From NCBI GenBank assembly GCA_040221975.1, contig JAVJWR010000036.1, positions 310,001 to 374,000 on the forward strand: a stretch of DNA of 64,000 nucleotides, written 5' to 3'. How positions within the stretch are numbered: the stretch's first letter is position 1; every line of letters starts with the position of its first letter. Source of the DNA: Haliea sp040221975. GTDB lineage: Bacteria > Pseudomonadota > Gammaproteobacteria > Pseudomonadales > Halieaceae. This document shows, piece by piece, positions 31,082 to 39,349 of this stretch. The notes beneath the pieces were generated by a model, which was not told where the DNA came from, did not search any database, and saw only the letters and a list, made by a program, of their open reading frames with translations. A program made the translations under genes and the position numbers.

Positions 31082-32146
31082 CTAGTTGACCTTCGGATCC
31101 AGCTCGCCGGCGTCGTAGGCTTCCTGCATGGCAATCAGCGAGCGAACCTTGATCTTGTCTGCGTTGCCGGCAGTGCCAAAGGCCTCGTAACGGGCAATGC
31201 AGATGTCCCTCATCGCCACCGTGGTCGCGGTAAGGAACTTGCGCGGATCAAACTCGGCCGGGTGCTGGGCCAGAAAACGGCGCACCGCGCCGGTGGATGC
31301 CAGCCGCAGGTCGGTGTCGATGTTGATCTTGCGCACCCCGTGGCGGATACCTTCCTGGATCTGCTCTACCGGGACCCCGTAGGTTTCCGGTATGTCACCA
31401 CCGAACTCGTTGATGATGGCGAGCCACTCTTGGGGCACGGACGAAGACCCGTGCATCACCAGGTGCGTGTCGGGAATGCGGGTATTGATCTCCTTGATCC
31501 GGTCGATGGCGAGGATATCGCCGGTCGGCGGACGACTGAACTTGTACGCGCCGTGACTGGTGCCGCAGGCAATGGCCAGGGCATCGACCCCGGTGGCCTT
31601 GACAAAGGCAGCGGCCTCTTCCGGATCGGTCAGCAGTTGGTCGTGGCTGAGGGTGCCCGCCGCGCCGACACCGTCTTCCTCACCGGCCTGCCCGGTTTCC
31701 AGGGAACCCAGGCAACCCAGTTCGCCTTCAACTGAAACGCCACAGGCATGCGCCATTTCCACCACCTGGCGGGTAACGCCGACGTTGTAGTCGTAATCCA
31801 TGGGCGTCTTGCCGTCCACACCCAGGGAGCCGTCCATCATCACCGAGCTGAAGCCCAGCTGGATGGAGCGCTGACACACCGCCGGCGAGACCCCGTGATC
31901 CTGGTGCATGACTACCGGAATGTGCGGGAACTCCTCGATCGCAGCCTGGATCAGGTAGCGCAGGAAGGGTGCACCGGCGTATTTGCGGGCGCCGGCACTG
32001 GCCTGCATGATCACCGGGGAATTGGTGGCATCGGCCGCCTCCATGATGGCCCGGGTCTGTTCCAGGTTGTTGACGTTAAAGGCGGGCACGCCGTAGCCGT
32101 GTTCGGCGGCGTGGTCCAGCAACTGACGCATACTGATAAGAGCCAT
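31082..32146 (-). CDS. fba: Fructose-bisphosphate aldolase, class II
   Basis: A 354-residue zinc-dependent aldolase of the CbbA-like type (MALISMRQLLDHAAEHGYGVPAFNVNN). Zinc and phosphate ligands are in MHQDHGVSP, ELGCLG and ACGTSHGAYKF; further motifs are LVMHGSSSVP and GVRKINIDTDLR. Length suits the type IIB proteobacterial form (about 354). Last glycolytic gene in tkt-epd-pgk-fba, 39 bases after pgk. Confidence 0.96.
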   Translation of the reverse strand: MALISMRQLLDHAAEHGYGVPAFNVNNLEQTRAIMEAADATNSPVIMQASAGARKYAGAPFLRYLIQAAIEEFPHIPVVMHQDHGVSPAVCQRSIQLGFSSVMMDGSLGVDGKTPMDYDYNVGVTRQVVEMAHACGVSVEGELGCLGSLETGQAGEEDGVGAAGTLSHDQLLTDPEEAAAFVKATGVDALAIACGTSHGAYKFSRPPTGDILAIDRIKEINTRIPDTHLVMHGSSSVPQEWLAIINEFGGDIPETYGVPVEQIQEGIRHGVRKINIDTDLRLASTGAVRRFLAQHPAEFDPRKFLTATTVAMRDICIARYEAFGTAGNADKIKVRSLIAMQEAYDAGELDPKVN

Positions 32147-32185
32147 GGAAAAATCCTCGATGGGTTGCTGGCGGAGGCGCTGCCC

Positions 32186-33346
32186 TCAGGCATCCTCTCC
32201 GCGTTGTTGGAGAATGGCGACCGCGGGCAGGGTCTTGCCTTCCACATATTCCAGGAAGGCGCCGCCGCCGGTCGAGATATAGGACACCCTGTCGGCAATA
32301 CCGTACTTGTCGATCGCCGCCAGGGTGTCGCCACCACCTGCCAGCGAGAAGGCGGGACTGTCGGCAATCGCCCGGGCCAGGGCCTCGGTACCGCCACCGA
32401 ACTGGTCGAATTCGAACACACCGACCGGGCCGTTCCAGAGAATGGTGCCGGCGGTGGCGAGCACTTCGGCAATGGCGGCGGCGGCCTGGGGGCCGATATC
32501 CAGGATCATGTCGTCCTCGGCTACCGCGTCCGCAGGCTTGGTTTCCGCCACGGCGCTGGCGGACACCTCCTTGCCGGTGACCACATCCACGGGTACGGGA
32601 ATACTGGTTTTGGCCATCAGTGCCGTGGCCGCCGGAATCAGGTCGTGCTCACACAGGGACTTGCCCACCGGCTTGCCGCTGGCAGCCAGGAAGGTGTTGG
32701 CGATGCCGCCGCCGACCACCAGCTGGTCGACCTTGTCCGCCAGGGTCTCCAGCACGGTCAGCTTGGTGGAGACCTTGGAGCCGCCGACAATCGCCACCAG
32801 CGGCCGCGCCGGCTGCGCCAGGGCCTTTTCCAGCGCGGTGAGTTCCGCAGCCAGCAGCGGACCGGCACAGGCGATGGGCGCAAAGCGGGCCACCCCGTGG
32901 GTAGACGCCTGGGCCCGGTGGGCGGTGCCGAAGGCATCCATGACAAAAATATCGCAGAGCGCCGCATAGGCCCGGGCGAGGGTCTCGTCGTCCTTTTTCT
33001 CGCCCGGGTTGAAGCGCACGTTTTCCAGCAGCGCGACCTCACCATCGGCGAGGTCGACGCCCTCTCGCCATTCGGCCAGCAGGGTCACCGGCTGGCCCAG
33101 CAGCTCCGCCAGATGCGTGGCGACCGGCGCCAGGGAAAATTCCTCCGCAAACACGCCCTCCTCCGGCCGCCCCAGATGCGACATCAGCAGCACCCTGGCG
33201 CCCGCCGCGACTGCCTGGCGGATGGTCGGCAGGGCGGCGCGAATGCGCGCGTCGCTGCTCACCACGCCATCCTGCAGCGGCACGTTGAGGTCCTCGCGGA
33301 TCAATACCCGCTTGCCGGCGAGGTCCAGATCGTTCATCAATATCAT
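32186..33346 (-). CDS. pgk: Phosphoglycerate kinase
   Basis: A 386-residue enzyme transferring phosphate between 1,3-bisphosphoglycerate and ADP. Motifs: GKRVLIREDLNVPLQDG, LMSHLGRPEEGVF, LLENVRFNPGEKKDD, VMDAFGTAHRAQAS, GGSKVSTKLTVLE, and the C-terminal WNGPVGVFEFDQFGGGT with GGGDTLAAI. Length is typical of gammaproteobacteria (about 387). Between epd and fba in the operon, the order found in E. coli. Confidence 0.97.
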   Translation of the reverse strand: MILMNDLDLAGKRVLIREDLNVPLQDGVVSSDARIRAALPTIRQAVAAGARVLLMSHLGRPEEGVFAEEFSLAPVATHLAELLGQPVTLLAEWREGVDLADGEVALLENVRFNPGEKKDDETLARAYAALCDIFVMDAFGTAHRAQASTHGVARFAPIACAGPLLAAELTALEKALAQPARPLVAIVGGSKVSTKLTVLETLADKVDQLVVGGGIANTFLAASGKPVGKSLCEHDLIPAATALMAKTSIPVPVDVVTGKEVSASAVAETKPADAVAEDDMILDIGPQAAAAIAEVLATAGTILWNGPVGVFEFDQFGGGTEALARAIADSPAFSLAGGGDTLAAIDKYGIADRVSYISTGGGAFLEYVEGKTLPAVAILQQRGEDA

Positions 33347-33373
33347 CGGTGCTCTCCTGCGCTGTTGTCCAGC

Positions 33374-34384
33374 CTACAGACTGCCCCACCAGGCAGCCAC
33401 GTCCAGCATGCGGTTGGCATAGGCCCATTCATTGTCAAACCAGGTGAGCACTTTGACCAGCTGCTCGCCACTGACCCGGGTCTGACTGGCATCGACGATA
33501 CTTGAGCGCGGGTCGTGGTTGAAGTCACAGGATGCCAGTGGTTCGATGGTAAAGCCAAGTACACCGTGATAGCCGGCCACAGAGGCCTGGCGCAGGATGC
33601 GGTTCACCGCCTGCTCGCTGGTGGGCTGGCTAACCTGGACGGTGAGGTCCATGGCGGAGACGTTCAGGGTCGGGACCCGCAGGGCCTGCGCGGTAAAGCG
33701 GCCTCGGAGGGCCGGCAGGATGCGCTCGATGCCCTTGGCCAGGGCAGTATCCACCGGGATGATGGACTGTGCGGCGGCCCGGGTCTTGCGCAAATCCGTG
33801 TGGTGATAGGCGTCGAGCACCGGCTGGTCGTTCATGGCCGAGTGAATGGTGGTAATGGTGCCGCTGATGATACCGAGAGATGCGTCCAGGGCGTGAATCA
33901 CCGGCACGATGCCATTGGTGGTGCAGGAAGCGGCCGAGACGATCTGGTGCTCTGCGCGCAGGGTGTCGTGGTTGATGCCGTAGACCACCGTGGCATCCAC
34001 GTCGCCCTGGGCCGGCTGCGAGAACAGCACTTTGCTGGCGCCGCCGCGCAGGTGCAGCTCGGCAGTGGCGCGGTCGCTGAAGGCGCCGGTGCACTCCAGC
34101 ACCATATCGACGCCGAGGTCGGCCCAGGGCAGCTTTGCTACCTCGGGCTGGCTCAGCAGGACAATGCGGTCAGCTGCCACCCGCAGTTCCCCGACATCCC
34201 CCTCCAGCGGCAGGCCGAAGCGCCCGTGGGTGCTGTCATAGCGGGTCAGGTGCAGGACCGTACGGGCGTCGGCCAATTCGTTGATGGCGACAATCTGCAG
34301 CCGGTCCCGCAATGGGCCCTCGTACAGGGCGCGCAGGATACTGCGCCCGATGCGGCCATAACCGTTGATGGCGAGGCGCAGCAC
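33374..34384 (-). CDS. epd: D-erythrose-4-phosphate dehydrogenase (GAPDH family)
   Basis: A 336-residue NAD-dependent dehydrogenase. The NAD motif is AINGYGRIGRSILRAL; the catalytic Cys154 lies in SAASCTTNG. INELADA, SSIVDASQTRVSG and LASCDFNHDP resemble Epd, which makes 4-phosphoerythronate for pyridoxal phosphate synthesis, more than GapA. The position between tkt and pgk is the E. coli epd place. The GTG start at 34384 is four bases beyond the tkt stop with GAGGA upstream, so it is translationally coupled. In a genome without another gapA it could serve glycolysis; that needs the rest of the genome. Confidence 0.88.
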   Translation of the reverse strand: MLRLAINGYGRIGRSILRALYEGPLRDRLQIVAINELADARTVLHLTRYDSTHGRFGLPLEGDVGELRVAADRIVLLSQPEVAKLPWADLGVDMVLECTGAFSDRATAELHLRGGASKVLFSQPAQGDVDATVVYGINHDTLRAEHQIVSAASCTTNGIVPVIHALDASLGIISGTITTIHSAMNDQPVLDAYHHTDLRKTRAAAQSIIPVDTALAKGIERILPALRGRFTAQALRVPTLNVSAMDLTVQVSQPTSEQAVNRILRQASVAGYHGVLGFTIEPLASCDFNHDPRSSIVDASQTRVSGEQLVKVLTWFDNEWAYANRMLDVAAWWGSL

Positions 34385-34388
34385 GGCC

Positions 34389-36392
34389 CTATTCCTCGAG
34401 CAGGATCTCTTCAGCCACCGCCACTACATTGTCGACGGTGAAGCCGAAGTGCGACATCAGGTCCGCCGCGGGCGCGGACTCGCCGAAGGTCGTCATGCCC
34501 ACCACCCGGCCGTCGAGGCCGACAAACTTGTACCAGAAATCGGTGTGCCCGGCTTCCACCGCGACCCGGGCCAGCACGTCACTGGGCAGGACCTGTTCAC
34601 GGTATTCTGCATCCTGCTCCATGAACAGCTCGGCACAGGGCATGGAGACCACCCGCACCTGCCGCCCCGCAGCGGCCAGGCTTGCCGCGGCGTCCACCGC
34701 CAGCTGCACTTCCGAGCCGGTGGCAATGAATATCAGCTCCGGATGCTGGTTACAGTCCACCAGGGTGTAGGCGCCGCGGGCGATCGCGACCACCTGCTCC
34801 GGCTCCCGGGGCTGGTGGGCGAGGTTCTGGCGCGAGAATACCAGCGCGGTCGGGCCCTTGCTGCGCTCCAGGGCCGCTTTCCAGGACACCGCGGATTCCA
34901 CCGTGTCACAGGGGCGCCAGGTATGCAGGTTGGGCGTCGTGCGCAGGGAGGTCAGCTGCTCCACCGGCTGGTGGGTGGGGCCATCTTCACCCAGACCAAT
35001 GGAATCGTGGGTGTAGACCAGGATAGAGCGCAATTTCATCAGCGCCGCCATGCGCACGGCGTTGCGCGCGTACTCCATGAAGATCAGGAAGGTCGCGCCG
35101 TAGGGCACGAAGCCACCGTGCAGGGCGATACCGTTCATGATGGCGGTCATGCCGAACTCACGTACGCCGTAGTAAACGTAATTGCCGTTGGCGTCGGCAG
35201 CGCTGACTCCCCTGGCGTCGTCCCACAGGGTCAGGTTGGAACCGGCCAGGTCAGCGGAGCCGCCCAGCAGTTCCGGCAGCAGGGGCCCGAGGGCATTGAG
35301 GCAGTTCTGGGAGGCCTTGCGGGAGGCAATGGTCTGGCCGTCGGCCTGGCACTGTTCCACCCAGGCCTGGGCCTGCGCCGAAAAATCCTCCGGCAGATCA
35401 CCGGCCAGGCGACGCCGCAGCTCGGCGGCCAGGCCCGGATGGGCGCTGGCATAGGCCGCCATCGCATCTTCCCATTGTTGCTCGCGGGTGGCACCGGCAG
35501 GACGCGCATCCCAGCCGCCGTAGATGTCTTCCGGGATCTCGAAGGGCGCGTGCTGCCAGCCCAGGGCCTCGCGGGCAGCGGCAATCTCCTCGGCGCCGAG
35601 AGGCGCACCGTGACAGGACTCGGAGCCCTGCTTGTTCGGAGCCCCCTTGCCGATGATGGTTTTGCAGCAAATCAGGGTCGGCTTGCTGCCCTCGGCCCGG
35701 GCGGTCTCGATCGCCTGGCGGATTTCAACCGGATCGTGACCATCCACGCTGGAAATGACCTGCCAGCCATAGGCGCGGAAGCGGGCGGGGGTATCATCGG
35801 TGAACCAGCCCTCCACCTCGCCATCAATGGATATGCCGTTGTCGTCGTAGAACGCAATCAACTTGCCCAGGCCCAGGGTGCCCGCCAGCGAACTGACCTC
35901 GTGGGAAATCCCTTCCATCAGGCAACCGTCGCCGGCGAAAACGTAGGTGTAGTGGTCAATGACCTCGTGACCCGGGCGATTGAACTGGGCTGCCAGCACC
36001 CGCTCCGCCAGCGCCATGCCGACGGCGTTGGCCAGACCCTGGCCCAGCGGGCCGGTGGTGGTCTCGACGCCGGGCGCGTAACCGTATTCCGGATGACCGG
36101 CAGTCAGGCTGTGCAACTGGCGAAAATTCTGCAGTTCCTGCATCGGCAGGCCGTAGCCGCTCAGGTGCAGCAGCGAGTAGATCAACATGGAGCCGTGACC
36201 ATTGGAGAGCACGAAGCGGTCGCGATTGGCCCAGTGCGGGTTGGCCGGGTTGTGCTGCAGGAAATCGTTCCACAGTACTTCGGCGATATCGGCCATGCCC
36301 ATGGGGGCACCGGGGTGACCGCTGTTGGCCCGCTGCACGGCATCCATACTGAGGGCGCGGATCGCATTGGCAAGATCATTACGGGCTGGCAT
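34389..36392 (-). CDS. tkt: Transketolase
   Basis: A 667-residue thiamine-diphosphate enzyme of the pentose phosphate pathway. The start MPARNDLANAIRALSMDAVQ matches E. coli TktA (MSSRKELANAIRALSMDAVQ), so I take the ATG at 36392, which has GGAG six bases upstream; an in-frame ATG at 36404 adds four residues. Motifs: SGHPGAPMGMADIAEVLW, the ThDP site GDGCLMEGISHEVSSLAG...FYDDNGISIDG, and THDSIGLGEDGPTHQPVEQL. First gene of tkt-epd-pgk-fba and divergent from sahR. Confidence 0.97.
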   Translation of the reverse strand: MPARNDLANAIRALSMDAVQRANSGHPGAPMGMADIAEVLWNDFLQHNPANPHWANRDRFVLSNGHGSMLIYSLLHLSGYGLPMQELQNFRQLHSLTAGHPEYGYAPGVETTTGPLGQGLANAVGMALAERVLAAQFNRPGHEVIDHYTYVFAGDGCLMEGISHEVSSLAGTLGLGKLIAFYDDNGISIDGEVEGWFTDDTPARFRAYGWQVISSVDGHDPVEIRQAIETARAEGSKPTLICCKTIIGKGAPNKQGSESCHGAPLGAEEIAAAREALGWQHAPFEIPEDIYGGWDARPAGATREQQWEDAMAAYASAHPGLAAELRRRLAGDLPEDFSAQAQAWVEQCQADGQTIASRKASQNCLNALGPLLPELLGGSADLAGSNLTLWDDARGVSAADANGNYVYYGVREFGMTAIMNGIALHGGFVPYGATFLIFMEYARNAVRMAALMKLRSILVYTHDSIGLGEDGPTHQPVEQLTSLRTTPNLHTWRPCDTVESAVSWKAALERSKGPTALVFSRQNLAHQPREPEQVVAIARGAYTLVDCNQHPELIFIATGSEVQLAVDAAASLAAAGRQVRVVSMPCAELFMEQDAEYREQVLPSDVLARVAVEAGHTDFWYKFVGLDGRVVGMTTFGESAPAADLMSHFGFTVDNVVAVAEEILLEE

Positions 36393-36513
36393 CGGCAACT
36401 CCATGGCGGTAGACGTTCGAGGACTTTGGAAAAAGGGGCGCCATTTTCGCGTAAGCAGGCGCTAACGGCAAACAAATCACCAAACATTTACCATCTGCCG
36501 AAGCCCGGCCGAC

Positions 36514-36559
36514 GGCCTTGCCATCTATATCAAAATATTTTGATATAGATGGCAAGGCC
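36514..36559. promoter_or_regulatory. 46-bp perfect palindrome, SahR operator
   Basis: Positions 36514-36536 and 36537-36559 are exact reverse complements, an uninterrupted palindrome centred on ATATCAAAATATTTTGATAT. SahR-type ArsR regulators of proteobacteria bind AT-rich palindromes of this kind ahead of methyl-cycle genes. The right half contains the -35 hexamer of the sahR promoter, so bound repressor would block transcription of sahR-metK and perhaps ahcY-metF. The flanking GGCCTTGCC arms extend the symmetry well beyond the usual 20-bp core. Confidence 0.85.
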
Positions 36560-36568
36560 TGCTAGACT
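36540..36568 (+). promoter_or_regulatory. Promoter of the sahR operon
   Basis: TTGATA (36540-36545), 17 bases, TAGACT (36563-36568). Transcription should start at about 36574-36577, at or within two or three bases of the sahR ATG (36577). The -35 lies inside the operator palindrome. Confidence 0.72.
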
Positions 36569-36576
36569 TCCGCCCC

Positions 36577-37599
36577 ATGTTAGCTGCCACCAGCCCACAA
36601 CCCGCAGCCGGGGACTGCCTGGACTCGCGCATTGATGCGCTCGCAAGCCTGTGCAAGGCCAGCGCGGACCCTCTGCGCCTGCAGATCCTGCGGGTGCTGC
36701 GCAAGGACTCGTTCGGGGTCTCGGAACTGTGCACCCTGCTCGACATGCGCCAGCCCGCGCTCAGCCATCACCTGAAAGTGCTCGCCGGGGCCGGACTGGT
36801 CGCCACCCGCCGGGAGGGCAACTCCATTTTTTACCGGCGCAGCGAGCTGGGGCAGCAGCCGGGCCTGGATGCGGTGCAGCAACAGATCCTAGACACCCTG
36901 GATGAGCTGCCCCTGTCCGGGAATCTGGCACGGCACCTGGCCGAAGTGCAGGCACAGCGGGAGGCAAACTCGCGGCACTTTTTCCGCGACAATGCCCACA
37001 AGTTCCGCCAGCAGCAGGACCTCATTGCCAGCTACGAACAGTATGCCGACACCGTGGCCCAGATCCTGCACGATGCCCCCCTGGCGCGCCTGGACACCGT
37101 CCTCGAAGTCGGCCCCGGCGATGGCAGCTTTCTCGCTGAACTCAGTCCCCGGTTCCGGCGGGTCGTGGCCCTGGACAATGCTGCATCGATGCTGGAACGC
37201 GCCAGGGCGACCGCCAACTCGGCAGGGCTGGGCAATATCGAATTCGTCCACGGCGATACCCGCCACGCCAGCCTCAGCGGGTTGCAGGCCGACTGCGTAG
37301 TGATCAACATGGTCCTGCATCACACCCCCAGCCCGCAGCAGATCCTGCGCGATGTGGCCGGTTGCCTGGCGCCGGGCGGCGTCGTGCTGGTCACCGACCT
37401 GTGCCGGCACGATCAGGCCTGGGCGCGGGAGAACTGCGGCGACCTCTGGCTGGGCTTCGCCCCGGAAGAGCTTGCCGGCTGGGCGCACGAAGCGGGCCTC
37501 GCAGACATTGCCAGCGTTTACCTGGCACAGCGCAACGGTTTTCAAATCCAGGTGCGCCTTTTCGGCCACCCAAATACAGCAACAAGGAACGCGGTATGA
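36577..37599 (+). CDS. sahR: ArsR-family regulator fused to a SAM methyltransferase domain, SahR
   Basis: A 340-residue two-domain regulator. Residues about 20-100 are an ArsR winged helix (SADPLRLQILRVLRKDSFGVSELCTLLDMRQPALSHHLKVLAGAGLVATRREGNSIFYRR). Residues about 150-330 are a Rossmann methyltransferase fold (VLEVGPGDGSFLAELS, ALDNAASMLERAR, INMVLHHTP) that in SahR senses S-adenosylhomocysteine rather than catalysing. It lies behind its own palindromic operator and directly before metK (stop and start overlap as ATGA), ahcY and metF, the classic SahR regulon. No ribosome site precedes the ATG, and the predicted transcript is essentially leaderless. Confidence 0.92.
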   Translation: MLAATSPQPAAGDCLDSRIDALASLCKASADPLRLQILRVLRKDSFGVSELCTLLDMRQPALSHHLKVLAGAGLVATRREGNSIFYRRSELGQQPGLDAVQQQILDTLDELPLSGNLARHLAEVQAQREANSRHFFRDNAHKFRQQQDLIASYEQYADTVAQILHDAPLARLDTVLEVGPGDGSFLAELSPRFRRVVALDNAASMLERARATANSAGLGNIEFVHGDTRHASLSGLQADCVVINMVLHHTPSPQQILRDVAGCLAPGGVVLVTDLCRHDQAWARENCGDLWLGFAPEELAGWAHEAGLADIASVYLAQRNGFQIQVRLFGHPNTATRNAV

Positions 37600-38750
37600 G
37601 CGAGTACGCCATTTTCACTTCTGAATCGGTCTCCGAGGGGCACCCGGACAAAATGGCCGACCAGATTTCCGATGCCATCCTGGACCAGATCCTGAAAGAT
37701 GACCGGGATGCCCGCGTCGCCGTGGAGACCCTGGTAAAAACCGGCATGGTCGTGATCGCCGGCGAGGTGACCACCAACACCTACGTCGATCTTGAGGACG
37801 TAGTGCGCAATGTGGTGCTGGACATAGGCTACAACAGCTCCAGAGTAGGCTTCGATGGCGCCTCCTGCGCCGTGCTCAACGCCATTGGCAAGCAGAGCCC
37901 CGATATTGCCCGGGGTGTGGACGAAAGTGCCGAAAAGGAACAGGGCGCCGGCGACCAGGGCCTCATGTTCGGCTACGCCACCAATGAAACCGACACCCTG
38001 ATGCCCGCGCCCATCTACTACGCCCACCGCCTGGTCGAGCGGCAGGCCGAGCTGCGCAAGCACGGCACCCTGCCCTGGCTGCGGCCCGACGCCAAGAGCC
38101 AGGTCACCCTGCGCTACGAACATGGCGTACCGGTCGGGGTCGATGCGGTCGTGCTTTCCACCCAGCACGATGAAAACATCAGCCAGGCCGATATCCACCT
38201 GGCAGTGATGGACCTGATCATCAAGGAAGTCCTGCCCGAAGCCTGGCTGGGACCGGACACCCGCTACCATATCAACCCCACCGGCCAGTTCATCATCGGC
38301 GGCCCCGTGGGCGACTGCGGCCTCACCGGACGCAAGATCATCGTCGACACCTACGGCGGCATGGCCCGCCACGGCGGCGGCGCCTTCTCCGGCAAGGACC
38401 CGTCCAAGGTCGACCGCTCCGCCGCCTACGCCGGCCGCTACGTGGCCAAGAACATTGTCGCCGCCGGTCTCGCCGACCGCTGCGAGATCCAGGTCTCCTA
38501 CGCCATCGGCGTCGCCGAGCCCACCTCGATCTCGATCAACACCTTCGGCACCGGCAAGCTGTCCGATGCCACTATCGTCAAGCTGGTGCGGGAGCATTTT
38601 GACCTGCGGCCCAAGGGTATCGTCGAGATGCTGGATCTGAAGCGGCCCATCTACCGTAAAACTGCGGCGTACGGGCATTTCGGGCGCGAAGATCCCGATT
38701 TTACCTGGGAGAAGACGGACAAGGCGGAGGTATTGCGGGCAGCGATGTGA
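37596..38750 (+). CDS. metK: S-adenosylmethionine synthetase
   Basis: A 384-residue enzyme making SAM from methionine and ATP. Motifs: FTSESVSEGHPDKMADQISD, the signature GAGDQGLMFGYATNE, and GGGAFSGKDPSKVDRSAAY. The ATG at 37596 overlaps the sahR stop and has AAGGAAC upstream; earlier in-frame starts would fall inside sahR and are not credible. Length matches E. coli MetK (384). Second gene of the methyl-cycle operon. Confidence 0.97.
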   Translation: MSEYAIFTSESVSEGHPDKMADQISDAILDQILKDDRDARVAVETLVKTGMVVIAGEVTTNTYVDLEDVVRNVVLDIGYNSSRVGFDGASCAVLNAIGKQSPDIARGVDESAEKEQGAGDQGLMFGYATNETDTLMPAPIYYAHRLVERQAELRKHGTLPWLRPDAKSQVTLRYEHGVPVGVDAVVLSTQHDENISQADIHLAVMDLIIKEVLPEAWLGPDTRYHINPTGQFIIGGPVGDCGLTGRKIIVDTYGGMARHGGGAFSGKDPSKVDRSAAYAGRYVAKNIVAAGLADRCEIQVSYAIGVAEPTSISINTFGTGKLSDATIVKLVREHFDLRPKGIVEMLDLKRPIYRKTAAYGHFGREDPDFTWEKTDKAEVLRAAM

Positions 38751-38789
38751 CGCGGGCTGGTTTGGTGGGCTGTGGTACTCCGTAGCATC

Positions 38790-38903
38790 GGCTCGGCATG
38801 GTGTTGGGGGATTTCGGGACACGCCGTGAACCCATCCATGGGGGCTTGGAGGAAACATCCATGTTTCCTACAGTCCCGAAATCCCCCAACACCACACCGA
38901 GCC
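38790..38903. repeat. Fold-back element, copy 2: 31-nt arms around a 52-nt core
   Basis: Arm 38790-38820 pairs with 38873-38903 at 29 of 31 positions. The two exceptions (positions 8-9 of the arm) are C/A and A/C clashes on the plus strand but G-T and T-G wobbles on the minus strand. The core (38821-38872) starts ACGCCGTGAA and holds hairpins CCCAT-CC-ATGGG and GGAAACAT-CC-ATGTTTCC, then TACA. The core start and second hairpin match copy 1; the arms match copy 1 at only 17 of 31 positions. Confidence 0.88.
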
Positions 38904-39099
38904 TGACTTGGGTGCCGCGCCAAACTTTGGGTCAACCACCGGGCAGGCAGCGTTACATGCCTCTGTGCCACGACGGCGGGCAGCGAAGCGTCCCCCGCCG
39001 CCCGCCAGACGGTCAGAAGCAGCGCGGCACTCCGCGACCCGCCGGCAGCGCAGCGTCCCGGCGTCCCGGCGACCAGGCCGAGGAGCTGGTGCCAACGAA

Positions 39100-39299
39100 G
39101 GCCCCGCTTGCCGGCCGGTTGGGGCGACCGTAAAGGGCGCCGAGCGGAGGAGTCGGCGCAGGGCCTGGAGGCACAGGGATGTGCCGGAAAGCCCCGCCGC
39201 GCAGGACGCGCGTCGGGGCGGGGCCCGGAGCAGGCGCCAGAGCGAGGGCAGCCGCAGGCCGCCCGCCCCGGTCGCCCCGGCCGGCCGGCAAGCGGGGCC
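39100..39299. repeat. Fold-back element 3: 31-nt arms around a 138-nt GC-rich core
   Basis: Arm 39100-39130 pairs with 39269-39299 at 29 of 31 positions. The two exceptions are T-G wobbles on the plus strand. The core has inner hairpins GCGCCGA...TCGGCGC (39138-39158) and GGCACA-GGGA-TGTGCC (39170-39185), the latter reading GGCACATCCCTGTGCC on the other strand, like the ACATCC hairpins of copies 1 and 2. Same arm length and similar hairpin, but a longer and otherwise different core, so it is a relative rather than a third identical copy. Confidence 0.75.
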
Positions 39300-39321
39300 G
39301 CGCTACGAAGCACCAAACACC

Positions 39322-39349
39322 GGAACACGGAACACGGAACACGGAACAC
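39322..39349. repeat. Tandem heptamer repeat, four copies of GGAACAC
   Basis: Four exact direct copies of a seven-base unit, 42 bases before the ahcY start. Compare the four GGTTCGT units at 25578-25605: same unit length and copy number, related but not identical sequence. Confidence 0.9.

Noticed and set aside
36514..36559. Bidirectional terminator
   Set aside because: It lies between divergent starts (tkt and sahR), not at gene ends, and overlaps a promoter.
39080..39130. SAH riboswitch upstream of ahcY (CCGAGGAGC is present at 39078-39086)
   Set aside because: Only the first few conserved bases match; the pairing partner AGGCTCGG-type segment and the remaining conserved core are absent, and control by SahR is already evident.
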